A stretch of DNA of 17,975 bases from Bryobacterales bacterium (GCA_025456495.1 JALOKO010000018.1:1-17975), one strand, 5' to 3'. Counted from the first letter of the stretch, positions 1 through 6,788 are shown. Notes: generated by a model from the sequence alone, not told the origin. Program-made: numbers and translations.

Positions 1-829
1 CCAACTGCGTGGCATCACCAAACAATTGGTGAAGTACGAGCGCAACGACGGCACCCAGCTTTCGTTCACCCTCTATCTGCCGCCGGGCTACAAGCCCGGA
101 ACCCGCCTCCCCGCAGTGGTCTGGGCCTATCCGATGGAGTACACCGACGCCGCCACCGCCGGGCAGGTGTCCGGATCTGAGCATCGCTTCACCACCATCC
201 GTGGCTACTCGCACCTGTTCTTCCTGCTGGCAGGCTACGCCGTGCTGGACGATACGGCCATGCCCGTAGTGGGTCCCCCTGAGACGGCCAACGATACCTT
301 CGTCAAACAGATTGTCTCCAGCGCCGAGGCTGCCATCCAGAAGGCGGCGGACATGGGCGTTATTGATCCGAACCGGGTGGCTGTAGGCGGGCACAGCTAC
401 GGAGCCTTCATGACCGCCAACCTGATGGCGCACAGTCGTCTGTTCCGCGCCGGCATTGCGCGCAGCGGCGCCTATAATCGCACCCTTACGCCCTTCGGGT
501 TCCAGTCGGAGCGTCGTACCTTTTGGGAAGCGCCACAGATCTACAACACCCTGTCGCCCTTCATGGTCGCCCACCAGATCAAGGATCCCATCCTGTTGAT
601 CCACGGCGAGGCAGACAACAACGCCGGCACTTTTCCCGTGCAGAGTGAGCGGATGTACCAGGCCGTGCGCGGCAACGGTGGTGTCGTCCGGCTGGTGATG
701 CTGCCGCATGAGTCGCATGGCTACCGGGCGCTAGAGAGCATCGAACACGTCCTGTGGGAATCCATCCAGTGGCTGGATACCTACGTCAAGCACGCGCCTC
801 CCCGGGATGCCACCCCGTCCGCGCAGTAA
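1..829 (+). CDS. S9 (prolyl oligopeptidase) family serine peptidase, C-terminal part
   Basis: This is the C-terminal catalytic part of an alpha/beta-hydrolase peptidase. The reading frame is open from the first base of the window, so the true start and any N-terminal beta-propeller lie outside it. Numbering from the TTG codon at 26, the nucleophile Ser124 sits in GGHSYG, the acid is Asp197 in HGEADNN, and the base is His231 in HESHGY; the triad is complete. Family members cleave peptides, often after proline or, in the glutamyl-endopeptidase-like branch, after acidic residues. Many are exported, but the end that would show this is missing. The protein ends in a short polar tail after the last helix, with stop TAA at 827-829. 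The next gene starts 43 bp downstream on the same strand and could be co-transcribed. The TTG at 26 is not taken as the start because homology-like sequence continues upstream of it. The family call is firm; the substrate is unknown. Confidence 0.88.
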   Translation, partial: QLRGITKQLVKYERNDGTQLSFTLYLPPGYKPGTRLPAVVWAYPMEYTDAATAGQVSGSEHRFTTIRGYSHLFFLLAGYAVLDDTAMPVVGPPETANDTFVKQIVSSAEAAIQKAADMGVIDPNRVAVGGHSYGAFMTANLMAHSRLFRAGIARSGAYNRTLTPFGFQSERRTFWEAPQIYNTLSPFMVAHQIKDPILLIHGEADNNAGTFPVQSERMYQAVRGNGGVVRLVMLPHESHGYRALESIEHVLWESIQWLDTYVKHAPPRDATPSAQ

Positions 830-861
830 CCCTGTTTCGTGTAAAGTGAATGTCCAGCAGC

Positions 862-866
862 GAGGG
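862..866 (+). promoter_or_regulatory. Ribosome binding site that sets the FAH-family start
   Basis: GAGGG lies 6 nt before the ATG at 873. The frame is also open from an ATG at 807, inside the upstream gene, but that one has no comparable site and would add 22 residues with no conserved look. The 873 start gives the protein beginning MPIELNVSQC. Confidence 0.6.
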
Positions 867-872
867 ATTGCC

Positions 873-2060
873 ATGCCGATTGAATTGAACGTAAGCCAGT
901 GTCTGCCTCAGGATGTCGACGACGCCATCCTCATTGGCCGTGTCTGGGACCCCGCGGTGGGAGGCCCTACCCCGGTCATGCTGCGCGATGGCAAGCTGTA
1001 CGATACAACCCCGCTCTCGGCCACGGTGAGCGAGCTGTTGAACGGCCTGCCCCATCCAGTCTCTGCGCTCCGTTTCGCTGAGGACTTGCCGCTGGTGGGC
1101 GCCATCGAAGACGTGCTTGCCAACAGCGACCATTCCCGCCGCGACGAAACCAAGCCCTGGCTGATTGCGCCTTGTGACTTGCAGGTGGTGAAAGCCGGTG
1201 GCGTCACCTTCATCGCCAGCCTGCTGGAGCGCGTAATTGAGGAGCGCGCGCTGGGCGACATCAGCAAGGCCGAGCAACTGCGTGAAAGCATCAACAGCGC
1301 CCTCGGTGGCGATCTGAAGAACATCGTTCCAGGCAGCGTCGAAGCGGCCCACCTGAAGCAATTGCTGATTGAGCGCGGCATCTGGAGCCAGTACCTGGAA
1401 GTGGCCATCGGGCCAGATTCAGAGGTCTTCACCAAGACAGCCTGTCTGCACGCGGTGGGTGTGGGCGCTGAGGTGGGCATCTATTCCAAGAGCACCTGGA
1501 ACAACCCTGAACCGGAGGTGGTGTTGGCCGTCAATGCCCGCGGCCAAGTGGTGGGCGCAGCTCTGGGTAACGACGTGAACCTGCGCGATTTCGAAGGACG
1601 CAGCGCCCTGCTGCTCAGCAAGGCCAAGGACAACAACGCCTCCTGCGCGCTGGGTCCCTTCATCCGTCTCTTCGACGAACGCTTCACCTTCGACACCGTG
1701 CGCCAGTTGGAAATCCGCATGGAAGTGGAGGGTGAAGACGCCTTCCACATGGAAGCTGTCAGCGCGATGAGCATGATCAGCCGCGACCCTCAGATCATCG
1801 TCGACCAGACCATCGGCAAGCACCACCAATACCCGGATGGCTTCGTGCTTTTCCTGGGCACGATGTTCGCGCCCGTCGTCGATCGCGACGAGAAGGGCAA
1901 GGGCTTCACGCACAAGGTGGGCGACGTGGTCCGCATCAGCTCACCCGCATTGGGGACGCTGGTGAATCGCGTCAACCACAGCGAAGCCATCGCCCCCTGG
2001 ACCTTCGGCCTTTCCGCCTTTATGCACAACCTCGCCAAGCGCGGCCTGCTGGGTCGATAG
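873..2060 (+). CDS. Fumarylacetoacetate hydrolase (FAH) family protein
   Basis: The protein is 395 aa. Its C-terminal half carries the FAH-fold metal site: Glu213 and Glu215 in the ExE motif NPEPEVV, then Asp234 in GNDVN, followed by DFEGRSALLLSKAKD. A family-type N-terminal domain of about 180 residues precedes it, with no signal peptide, so it should be cytoplasmic. FAH-fold enzymes act on 2-keto acids: C-C hydrolysis of acylpyruvates, decarboxylation, or dehydration of 2-keto-3-deoxy sugar acids. Because sugar genes follow (fucosidase, rhamnose isomerase), a 2-keto-3-deoxy-aldonate dehydratase role is possible, but this is inference. True tyrosine-pathway fumarylacetoacetase is less likely, since no hpd or hmgA neighbour is seen. 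It lies 43 bp after the peptidase gene and converges on the fucosidase gene, with 9 bp between the two stop codons. The family is confident; the reaction is unassigned. Confidence 0.85.
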   Translation: MPIELNVSQCLPQDVDDAILIGRVWDPAVGGPTPVMLRDGKLYDTTPLSATVSELLNGLPHPVSALRFAEDLPLVGAIEDVLANSDHSRRDETKPWLIAPCDLQVVKAGGVTFIASLLERVIEERALGDISKAEQLRESINSALGGDLKNIVPGSVEAAHLKQLLIERGIWSQYLEVAIGPDSEVFTKTACLHAVGVGAEVGIYSKSTWNNPEPEVVLAVNARGQVVGAALGNDVNLRDFEGRSALLLSKAKDNNASCALGPFIRLFDERFTFDTVRQLEIRMEVEGEDAFHMEAVSAMSMISRDPQIIVDQTIGKHHQYPDGFVLFLGTMFAPVVDRDEKGKGFTHKVGDVVRISSPALGTLVNRVNHSEAIAPWTFGLSAFMHNLAKRGLLGR

Positions 2061-2089
2061 CGTAAGCGTCTAGCGCCCCTTGCTATCGA
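2054..2089. terminator. Inverted repeat across convergent gene ends, possible bidirectional terminator
   Basis: TCGATAGC (2054-2061) and GCTATCGA (2082-2089) are perfect 8-bp inverted arms. After a 2-nt bulge (GT) the stem can add AAG/CTT. The repeat spans the stop codons of both convergent genes (TAG at 2058-2060 plus, TAG at 2072-2070 minus). No clear U-tract follows on either strand, so it may act as an RNA 3'-end stabiliser rather than a classical intrinsic terminator. Confidence 0.45.
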
Positions 2090-3524
2090 AAACCTGAAAG
2101 CCGCTCAACCGAATGGGGCCAATCGCATCTTCGATGATTAGCACAAGCCCGCGGGCGGTGACGGGCTCAATGGCGTGAATCCGCTTGTGCCCAATGGTGG
2201 TGCCGCGGGCAATCTCGCGCCATTGCGCCTGGGAATCGCTGCCGACATTCGCACGAACCGAGTGCGCGGCAATTGTCTGGCCATCGCCAAGCCACTCCAT
2301 CAGTTGGATGCGGTCAAAACGTACCGGTTCACGAAGCTGGATGACCAGGTCCATCCCGCGGTCCGTCGGGGGCGGCGCCATGTGTGTGTGCGGTCGGCCG
2401 TCCAGTAGAAAGTCGCGATTCGGTGGAATGACTTGCACACCACTCTGGAGACCCGTGCCGCTCACGCCACTCAAATTGTTGCCCCTGCCCAGCAACGGAT
2501 CGCCATACACCGCCTGCACGCCGTCTCCGAACTCTTGCAGGCGCGCCACGTCCACGTCCGGCATCAGCCCGCGATCATCAGGAGCCAAACCAAGCACCAG
2601 TTGCGCTCCGCGCCCTACCGTCTTCTCGTAGGTCTCCATCATCTGCGGCAGCGTCTTCAGGCGCTGTTCCGCATGCGGGTGCCAAAACCAATGCCCTTGT
2701 CGCAACGGCGTGTCCGCCTCCGCCGGACGGTAGCGCAGATAGCCCAGGCGGTCGACGACGTTCCAGTTGTCCTCGTGCGCATAGCCGTCTTCATTTCCCA
2801 CCCAGCGCACGTCGCCATACTGCAGAAAGCCGGTGTCGGCGAAGATGTTGGCATTGGGTTGGTACGTGCGCATGGTCTTCACGTATCGGTCAAAGTCGTA
2901 GACATGACCCTCGCTGCCAGCGCCGTCCAGCCAGATCTCCACCAGTTCCCCATATCGCGTACAAAGCTCAGTCAACTGTTTGTTGTAGTAGTCGTCGTAG
3001 CGCGCGTTGTCGCTATAGGAAGGCTCATGGCGATCCCACGGCGATAGATAGATGCCAAACCGCAGGCCGTGCTTGCGGCAAGCCTGCTCCACTTCCTTCA
3101 CCAGGTCGCCTTTGCCGTCGCGCCAAGGGCTGTTCTTCACGCTGTATTCGGTATGCCGCGACGGCCAGAGGCAGAAGCCATCATGATGCTTGGCCACCAT
3201 CACCAGGTAGCCTGCCCCGCCCGCCTTGGCGGCAAGCACCCACTGTTCCGCATCCAGTTGCGTGGGGTTGAAGATGGACGGATCCGCCTTACCGTCGCCC
3301 CACTCTCGATCCTGAAACGTGTTCGGACCGAAGTGGATCAGCACCCCCAGTTCGAGCGCCTGCCAGGCCAGTTGTTGCGGCTTGGGCTTGGTATCGGCGA
3401 AGCTCTGGGCCATCGCCAGCCCCGGTGTGGCGGCCAAGCCTGCCAGCGGAACCATGCGCATCAGCGCACGACGAGAAATGGCAAAGCGGTGGTGCGGCTT
3501 CAGCATCTCGGGTTGCAACTTCAT
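2070..3524 (-). CDS. Alpha-L-fucosidase, GH29, Tat-exported
   Basis: This 484-aa protein should remove alpha-linked L-fucose from glycans. The N terminus has a twin-arginine-type signal: ISRRALMR at 16-23, a hydrophobic stretch, and a likely cleavage site after AMA (residue 39), so it should be periplasmic or secreted. The GH29 barrel follows, with IHFG (His64), KHHDGF (His113-His114) and the probable nucleophile Asp200 in EIWLDGAG. The acid/base residue varies in this family and I cannot place it. Residues from about 375 to the end form a beta-rich tail like the discoidin-type accessory domain seen in many GH29 enzymes. The start ATG (3524-3522) overlaps the stop of the HAD phosphatase gene as ATGA, which indicates coupled translation; no separate ribosome binding site is obvious. 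Met22 and Met24 are alternative starts but would destroy the signal peptide. Released fucose would feed a sugar pathway that is not fully in the window. Confidence 0.92.
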   Translation of the reverse strand: MKLQPEMLKPHHRFAISRRALMRMVPLAGLAATPGLAMAQSFADTKPKPQQLAWQALELGVLIHFGPNTFQDREWGDGKADPSIFNPTQLDAEQWVLAAKAGGAGYLVMVAKHHDGFCLWPSRHTEYSVKNSPWRDGKGDLVKEVEQACRKHGLRFGIYLSPWDRHEPSYSDNARYDDYYNKQLTELCTRYGELVEIWLDGAGSEGHVYDFDRYVKTMRTYQPNANIFADTGFLQYGDVRWVGNEDGYAHEDNWNVVDRLGYLRYRPAEADTPLRQGHWFWHPHAEQRLKTLPQMMETYEKTVGRGAQLVLGLAPDDRGLMPDVDVARLQEFGDGVQAVYGDPLLGRGNNLSGVSGTGLQSGVQVIPPNRDFLLDGRPHTHMAPPPTDRGMDLVIQLREPVRFDRIQLMEWLGDGQTIAAHSVRANVGSDSQAQWREIARGTTIGHKRIHAIEPVTARGLVLIIEDAIGPIRLSGFQVFDSKGR

Positions 3525-4345
3525 AGCGCGAGCATAGCGTCTCGCAGCAGTGTTTCGCCAGGGGATGGCTGCCGTTCCTTTCCAGCTTTGGGAACCAATT
3601 CAGCAATCGAACTCACCACGCGCGAAGGGCGGAAGGGATACTCGGCCAGGGTCTCCGGGGTGGTGGATCCGGTCAGCACCAAAATGCTTTGGAAACTCAG
3701 GTCCGTCGCTCCGCGGATGTCGGTGTCCATCGTGTCGCCAATCATGATCACCTCATCCGTGCTCAAGCCGATCTTCTTGCGCGCCTCGCGCATCATGAAC
3801 GGGTTGGGCTTCCCCACATGGTAGGCCTTTCGTCCGGTGGCGGCTTCCAGCATCGCCACGATGGCGCCGCATCCCGGCCGCGGGCCATGGTCCGTCGGAC
3901 ACCAGGTGTCGGCATTCGTCGAAACCAAATGCGCCCCACGCGCGATGAACCGGTGCGCCTTCTCCGCCTGCTCAAAGTTCAGGCTGCGGCCTTCACCAAC
4001 GATCACATAGTCAGGCTGTTCGCTCGTGATGGCATAGTTCACATCCGCCAGCGCATTCAACAATCCGCCTTCGCCAATTACAAATGCGGTTCCATTCGGC
4101 TTCTGCTGATGCACCCATGCCGCCGTCGCCAGCGCCGAGGTGTAGACGTGCTCCCGGGTGGTGTCGATGTCAAACTTCCTCAGCTTCACCACCACGTCGT
4201 GCGCGGTGTATGTCGAGTTGTTGGTGAGGAACAGATACGGGATCTGTTCCGCCTGCAGATAGCGGATGAACTCGGCGGCTCCCGGGATGGGTTCCGAACC
4301 GCGATAGATCACCCCATCCATGTCAATCAAATAACCATGTTTCAT
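3521..4345 (-). CDS. HAD-superfamily IIA phosphatase, NagD-like
   Basis: This 274-aa cytoplasmic phosphatase carries all four HAD motifs: DMDGV (nucleophile Asp8, acid Asp10), LTNNS (Thr41), Lys179 in GKPNP, and GDTMDTD (Asp204, Asp209). The large C2-type cap between motifs II and III (residues about 80-170) marks subfamily IIA, which includes NagD, AraL, 4-nitrophenylphosphatase-like enzymes and phosphoglycolate phosphatases. These dephosphorylate nucleoside monophosphates or sugar phosphates; the substrate here cannot be read from the sequence. It is first in a two-gene operon with the fucosidase (ATGA overlap). The pairing suggests a house-cleaning or sugar-phosphate role tied to sugar use, in the way AraL is tied to arabinose genes. 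The start at 4345 is chosen over one at 4465 because of a strong Shine-Dalgarno site, and because the DMDGV motif lies at its usual distance from the N terminus. Confidence 0.9.
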   Translation of the reverse strand: MKHGYLIDMDGVIYRGSEPIPGAAEFIRYLQAEQIPYLFLTNNSTYTAHDVVVKLRKFDIDTTREHVYTSALATAAWVHQQKPNGTAFVIGEGGLLNALADVNYAITSEQPDYVIVGEGRSLNFEQAEKAHRFIARGAHLVSTNADTWCPTDHGPRPGCGAIVAMLEAATGRKAYHVGKPNPFMMREARKKIGLSTDEVIMIGDTMDTDIRGATDLSFQSILVLTGSTTPETLAEYPFRPSRVVSSIAELVPKAGKERQPSPGETLLRDAMLAL

Positions 4346-4351
4346 CGGGAT

Positions 4352-4358
4352 CTCCTCC
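4352..4358 (-). promoter_or_regulatory. Strong ribosome binding site of the HAD phosphatase gene
   Basis: On the minus strand GGAGGAG lies 6 nt before the ATG at 4345. It decides the start against the longer frame that opens at 4465 and crosses the AT-rich control region. Confidence 0.75.
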
Positions 4359-4380
4359 CGTACCAAGTATGCATGTAGTC

Positions 4381-4439
4381 GCATTCCAAAACAAATCAAA
4401 ATATCTTTGCCATCAGATAAGACGTTGATTTTGAAATGC
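4381..4439. promoter_or_regulatory. Inverted repeat in AT-rich divergent control region, candidate operator
   Basis: GCATTCCAAAA (4381-4391) and TTTTGAAATGC (4429-4439) match as inverted arms at 10 of 11 positions, 37 bp apart. AAATCAAAA and TTGATTTTG extend the resemblance inside the arms. The block is clearly AT-rich against its surroundings and lies between the divergent phosphatase/fucosidase operon and the rhamnose isomerase gene. This could be a paired operator for a sugar-responsive regulator, or simply AT-rich promoter DNA. No regulator gene is in the window. Confidence 0.35.
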
Positions 4440-4481
4440 TTGCGCCCCGCTGATACTAAAAGCAAATAAGGCCCATACGCA

Positions 4482-4510
4482 TTGCAATTCTGCTCCCCGT
4501 GGGGGATAAT
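4482..4510 (+). promoter_or_regulatory. Sigma-70-type promoter for the rhamnose isomerase gene
   Basis: TTGCAA (4482-4487) and GATAAT (4505-4510) are separated by exactly 17 bp and lie just upstream of the ATG at 4531. The predicted start near 4517 leaves a leader of only about 14 nt, with AAGCGGG (4514-4520) as the only weak ribosome binding candidate. The spacer contains the palindrome CCCCGTGGGG (4494-4503), a possible operator half. Confidence 0.5.
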
Positions 4511-4530
4511 CCCAAGCGGGTGTCATCGCG

Positions 4531-5733
4531 ATGAAACAATACATCGATTCGCAACTCACACAGGCCGTTCACCGCGCGCTGGACGGGTTCCAGATTGAGG
4601 TCCCCTCCTGGGGCTTCGCCAACACAGGGACCCGGTTTGGAAAGTTTATCCAGGATTCCGCAGCCACGTCCACCGCTGAAAAGCTGCAGGATGCCGGCCA
4701 AGTGCATGCCCTCACCGGCTGCTGTCCCACGGTCGCGATGCATGTGCTGTGGGACTTCCCACAGGGCGTCGAGAGCGTGCCGGAAACCATGGCCGCCGCC
4801 GACATGTATGGCGTGCGCATCGGGGCCATCAATCCCAACGTCTTTGAGAGCCAGATATACAAGCATGGCTCTCTCGCAAATCCAGACCCGAATATCCGCA
4901 ACGAGGCCATCCGCCATATTGAAGATTGCATTGAAATTGCCAGCCGCACGGCAAGCCGCGATATTTCGCTCTGGTTTACCGATGGATCCTCCTATCCTGG
5001 TACGGCGAGCATTCGTGAGCGCAAGCAACTCTTCACGGATGCCCTTGCCACGCTGCACGGGCAATTGGATGGTGGCCAGCGCCTGCTGGTGGAGTACAAG
5101 CCCTTTGAGCCGGCCTTCTATCACACCGACATCGCCGACTGGGGCATGGCCTACATTCTGGCGAAGGCCGCCGGACCGCAGGCCAAAGTGCTGGTGGACA
5201 CCGGGCACCACTACCAGGCCCAGAACATTGAGCAGATTGTCGCCTGGCTGCTGAGTGAGGACATGCTGGGCGGTTTTCATTTCAACGACCGCCGCTATGC
5301 CGATGACGACCTCACCCTGGGGTCCATTGACCCCTATCAGGTCTTCCGCATCTTTGCCGAAATCCTCGGCTACGAATTCGATACCCGGCAGCCCGCTGAT
5401 CTTGCCTACATGGTGGACCAAAGCCACAACTTGAAAAACAAGGTGGAAGAGATGATTCAAACCGCCGTCAACGCGCAGGAGCTGTTCGCCAAGGCGGCGC
5501 TGATCGACTTTCCCCAACTTCGTGAGCACCAGCGGCAGGCGCGCTTGGTGGAAGCGGAGGAGCTTTACCGGGCGGCATTCTTCACGGATGTGCGGCACGC
5601 CATCCGGGAGTGGCGCGAAGGCAAGGGCCTGCCATCGAATCCATTGGACGAGTTCCGGGAAAGCGGCTACACGGAAGCGCGGGCCGTTGAGCGCGGACGC
5701 CGCAATCGCGCGCAGACGGCGTCCTACGCCTAA
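4531..5733 (+). CDS. rhaI: L-rhamnose isomerase, RhaI type
   Basis: This 400-aa cytoplasmic metal-dependent ketol-isomerase should convert L-rhamnose to L-rhamnulose; related enzymes also act on other rare sugars. It belongs to the xylose-isomerase-like TIM barrels of the RhaI/Pseudomonas stutzeri type, not to E. coli RhaA. The metal-site and conserved blocks are LVEYKPFEP (Glu188), VLVDTGHHYQ (Asp223), and GGFHFNDRRYADDD (His250, Asp253, and a nearby acidic cluster). The length is in the range of this family. The C-terminal helix region (REWREGKGLPSNP) is followed by an arginine-rich tail. No rhamnulokinase, aldolase or RhaEW gene is next to it, so the rest of the pathway must be elsewhere or just outside. 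It is transcribed divergently from the phosphatase/fucosidase operon and overlaps the convergent cheW-like gene by 4 bp at the stop codons. Isomerase function is confident; L-rhamnose as the main substrate is likely. Confidence 0.9.
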   Translation: MKQYIDSQLTQAVHRALDGFQIEVPSWGFANTGTRFGKFIQDSAATSTAEKLQDAGQVHALTGCCPTVAMHVLWDFPQGVESVPETMAAADMYGVRIGAINPNVFESQIYKHGSLANPDPNIRNEAIRHIEDCIEIASRTASRDISLWFTDGSSYPGTASIRERKQLFTDALATLHGQLDGGQRLLVEYKPFEPAFYHTDIADWGMAYILAKAAGPQAKVLVDTGHHYQAQNIEQIVAWLLSEDMLGGFHFNDRRYADDDLTLGSIDPYQVFRIFAEILGYEFDTRQPADLAYMVDQSHNLKNKVEEMIQTAVNAQELFAKAALIDFPQLREHQRQARLVEAEELYRAAFFTDVRHAIREWREGKGLPSNPLDEFRESGYTEARAVERGRRNRAQTASYA

Positions 5734-6641
5734 GCCGCCGCGTCGGCTTGCCCTTCGCTATCCACCAGCAGATGCTCCAGGTGCGCCATTGTCACCAGCC
5801 GCTTGGAACTCGGCAATTGCACCGTCAGGCCCAGTAGCGGATCATGCTGGTCCAGTTCCTCCGGTTTCCCGGCGGTTTCCGCCTGCGCCTGGATTTGTTC
5901 CACCGACAGCACCTCATCCACGGAAATTGCCAACCTCCCCTGGCCGGGAATATCCAGGAAAACTGCGATCTCACGATTCGTATCGCGCAAAGTCTGTTCC
6001 GCCCGTTGGAACAACTCCAGCAATCGCGCCAGCGTTCCAGTGCGAGCCGCGACGATCAATTGCAGGGCGTCCTGCTTCTGGCCCTTTGCCAGCAACTCCT
6101 GCACTTGGATAGCAAGGTGATGGATGGCCTTGTGGGGCACGTCGAAGGCCTTCAATGCTGAGCTCAGAATCACGTTGTCGGTTTGAAAGCTGCGATACCA
6201 TTTCCCGAAGGCGCACTTCTCTGGGTCTGTCGCCAGGGTGAACGGACGTTCCTCGCGGGTGCAGGCCTCCAGCTCATCCACCCAATGTTCGTGCTCAGTC
6301 GCGCGCTGGTGAAGCAGCGCCGTCATCTCCAATGCCTCTGTCCCATAGGCCGGCAAGCCCAAGCGCAACCGCAGGTCCACCATGGGAATCACACTTCCAC
6401 GCAGATTGCAGACACCGCGAACGAAAGGTGGTCCTCCCGGCAGGCGGGTCACCTTCGGCATCTGCATCAGCTCAGCCACCGCCTTGCTGGGGATGGCCAA
6501 CTGAACTGGCTTCACGTTCACCACGACAAACAGGCTGTCCGTGTTGGAAGCAGCCATGGCGCTGCGGGTGGTTGCCTGCCCACTCGTGCCAGAACTTGCC
6601 TGGCGCTGCGCTTCGGTGATGCTGGTCGATTCCGCTTTCAT
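5730..6641 (-). CDS. CheW-like chemotaxis adaptor with inserted CZB zinc-binding domain
   Basis: This 303-aa protein couples a CheW fold to a chemoreceptor zinc-binding (CZB) domain. Residues 1-35 are a Ser/Thr/Ala-rich, probably disordered lead. Residues about 36-110 give the first half of CheW (VCNLRGSVIPMVDLRLRLGL). Residues about 114-215 match CZB: His119 next to Trp120, Cys143 in EKCAFGKW, then His170 and His174/His175, the 3-His/1-Cys zinc set. Residues about 222-295 return to CheW (REIAVFLDIPGQGRLAISVDEV and the last strands). CZB thus sits inside the CheW domain rather than at its end. CheW proteins bridge receptors and CheA; CZB domains sense zinc or oxidants such as HOCl in related proteins. 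No cheA, cheY or receptor gene is in the window, so the partner is unknown. The start at 6641 is fixed by a strong ribosome binding site; a start at 6686 adds 15 residues without one. Confidence 0.88.
   Translation of the reverse strand: MKAESTSITEAQRQASSGTSGQATTRSAMAASNTDSLFVVVNVKPVQLAIPSKAVAELMQMPKVTRLPGGPPFVRGVCNLRGSVIPMVDLRLRLGLPAYGTEALEMTALLHQRATEHEHWVDELEACTREERPFTLATDPEKCAFGKWYRSFQTDNVILSSALKAFDVPHKAIHHLAIQVQELLAKGQKQDALQLIVAARTGTLARLLELFQRAEQTLRDTNREIAVFLDIPGQGRLAISVDEVLSVEQIQAQAETAGKPEELDQHDPLLGLTVQLPSSKRLVTMAHLEHLLVDSEGQADAAA
5732..5749. terminator. Small hairpin at overlapping convergent stop codons
   Basis: AAGCCG (5732-5737) and CGGCTT (5744-5749) form a perfect 6-bp stem with a 6-nt loop. 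It lies where the rhamnose isomerase stop (5731-5733) overlaps the cheW-like stop (5730-5732). There is no U-tract, so termination is only suggested. Confidence 0.3.
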
Positions 6642-6647
6642 GGACAA

Positions 6648-6654
6648 CTCCTCC
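6648..6654 (-). promoter_or_regulatory. Ribosome binding site of the cheW-like gene
   Basis: GGAGGAG on the minus strand lies 6 nt before the ATG at 6641, the same geometry as the HAD phosphatase gene. It decides against the upstream in-frame ATG at 6686. Confidence 0.75.
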
Positions 6655-6692
6655 GGCACACGCGGGAACCAATCGCTCCCTCGCATTTGCGC

Positions 6693-6788
6693 CCTTCACT
6701 TCACTGTGAACCTTCAACTTCGCTGCGCACCCTTCAACTTCGCTGCGCACCCTTAACTTCGCTGCGCACCCTTAACTGCACTGCGCAA
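6693..6788. repeat. Tandem repeat array, about five 18-20-bp units
   Basis: Two identical 20-bp units CCTTCAACTTCGCTGCGCAC lie at 6711-6730 and 6731-6750. They are flanked by a 19-bp unit lacking one base (6751-6769), a more diverged 19-bp unit (6770-6788) and a degenerate 18-bp unit (6693-6710). The degenerate unit holds the perfect palindrome TTCACTGTGAA (6700-6710). Periods of 20, 20, 19 and 19 are not multiples of three, so the array is not coding. There are no spacers, so it is not CRISPR. It lies 52 bp upstream of the cheW-like start and in the only 272-bp gene-free stretch (6642-6913); apart from the array I see no clear promoter there. Confidence 0.85.

Noticed and set aside
26..829. 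TTG at 26 as the true start of the first gene
   Set aside because: The frame is open to base 1, and the protein would lack the usual first strands and any propeller or signal. It is far more likely a truncated gene.
2433..3047. Plus-strand open frames opposite the fucosidase
   Set aside because: They are the complement of GH29 coding sequence, with His/Val-rich composition typical of reverse-frame translation.
4456..5598. Minus-strand open frame (380 codons) opposite rhaI
   Set aside because: rhaI on the plus strand has a promoter and all family motifs. The reverse frame has none and would run into the divergent control region.
6693..6788. Repeat array considered as a CRISPR
   Set aside because: The units are directly adjacent with no spacers, only 18-20 bp long and decaying. 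No cas gene is present.
6693..6788. Repeat array considered as part of a repeat protein
   Set aside because: Unit lengths of 20, 20, 19 and 19 shift the frame between copies.
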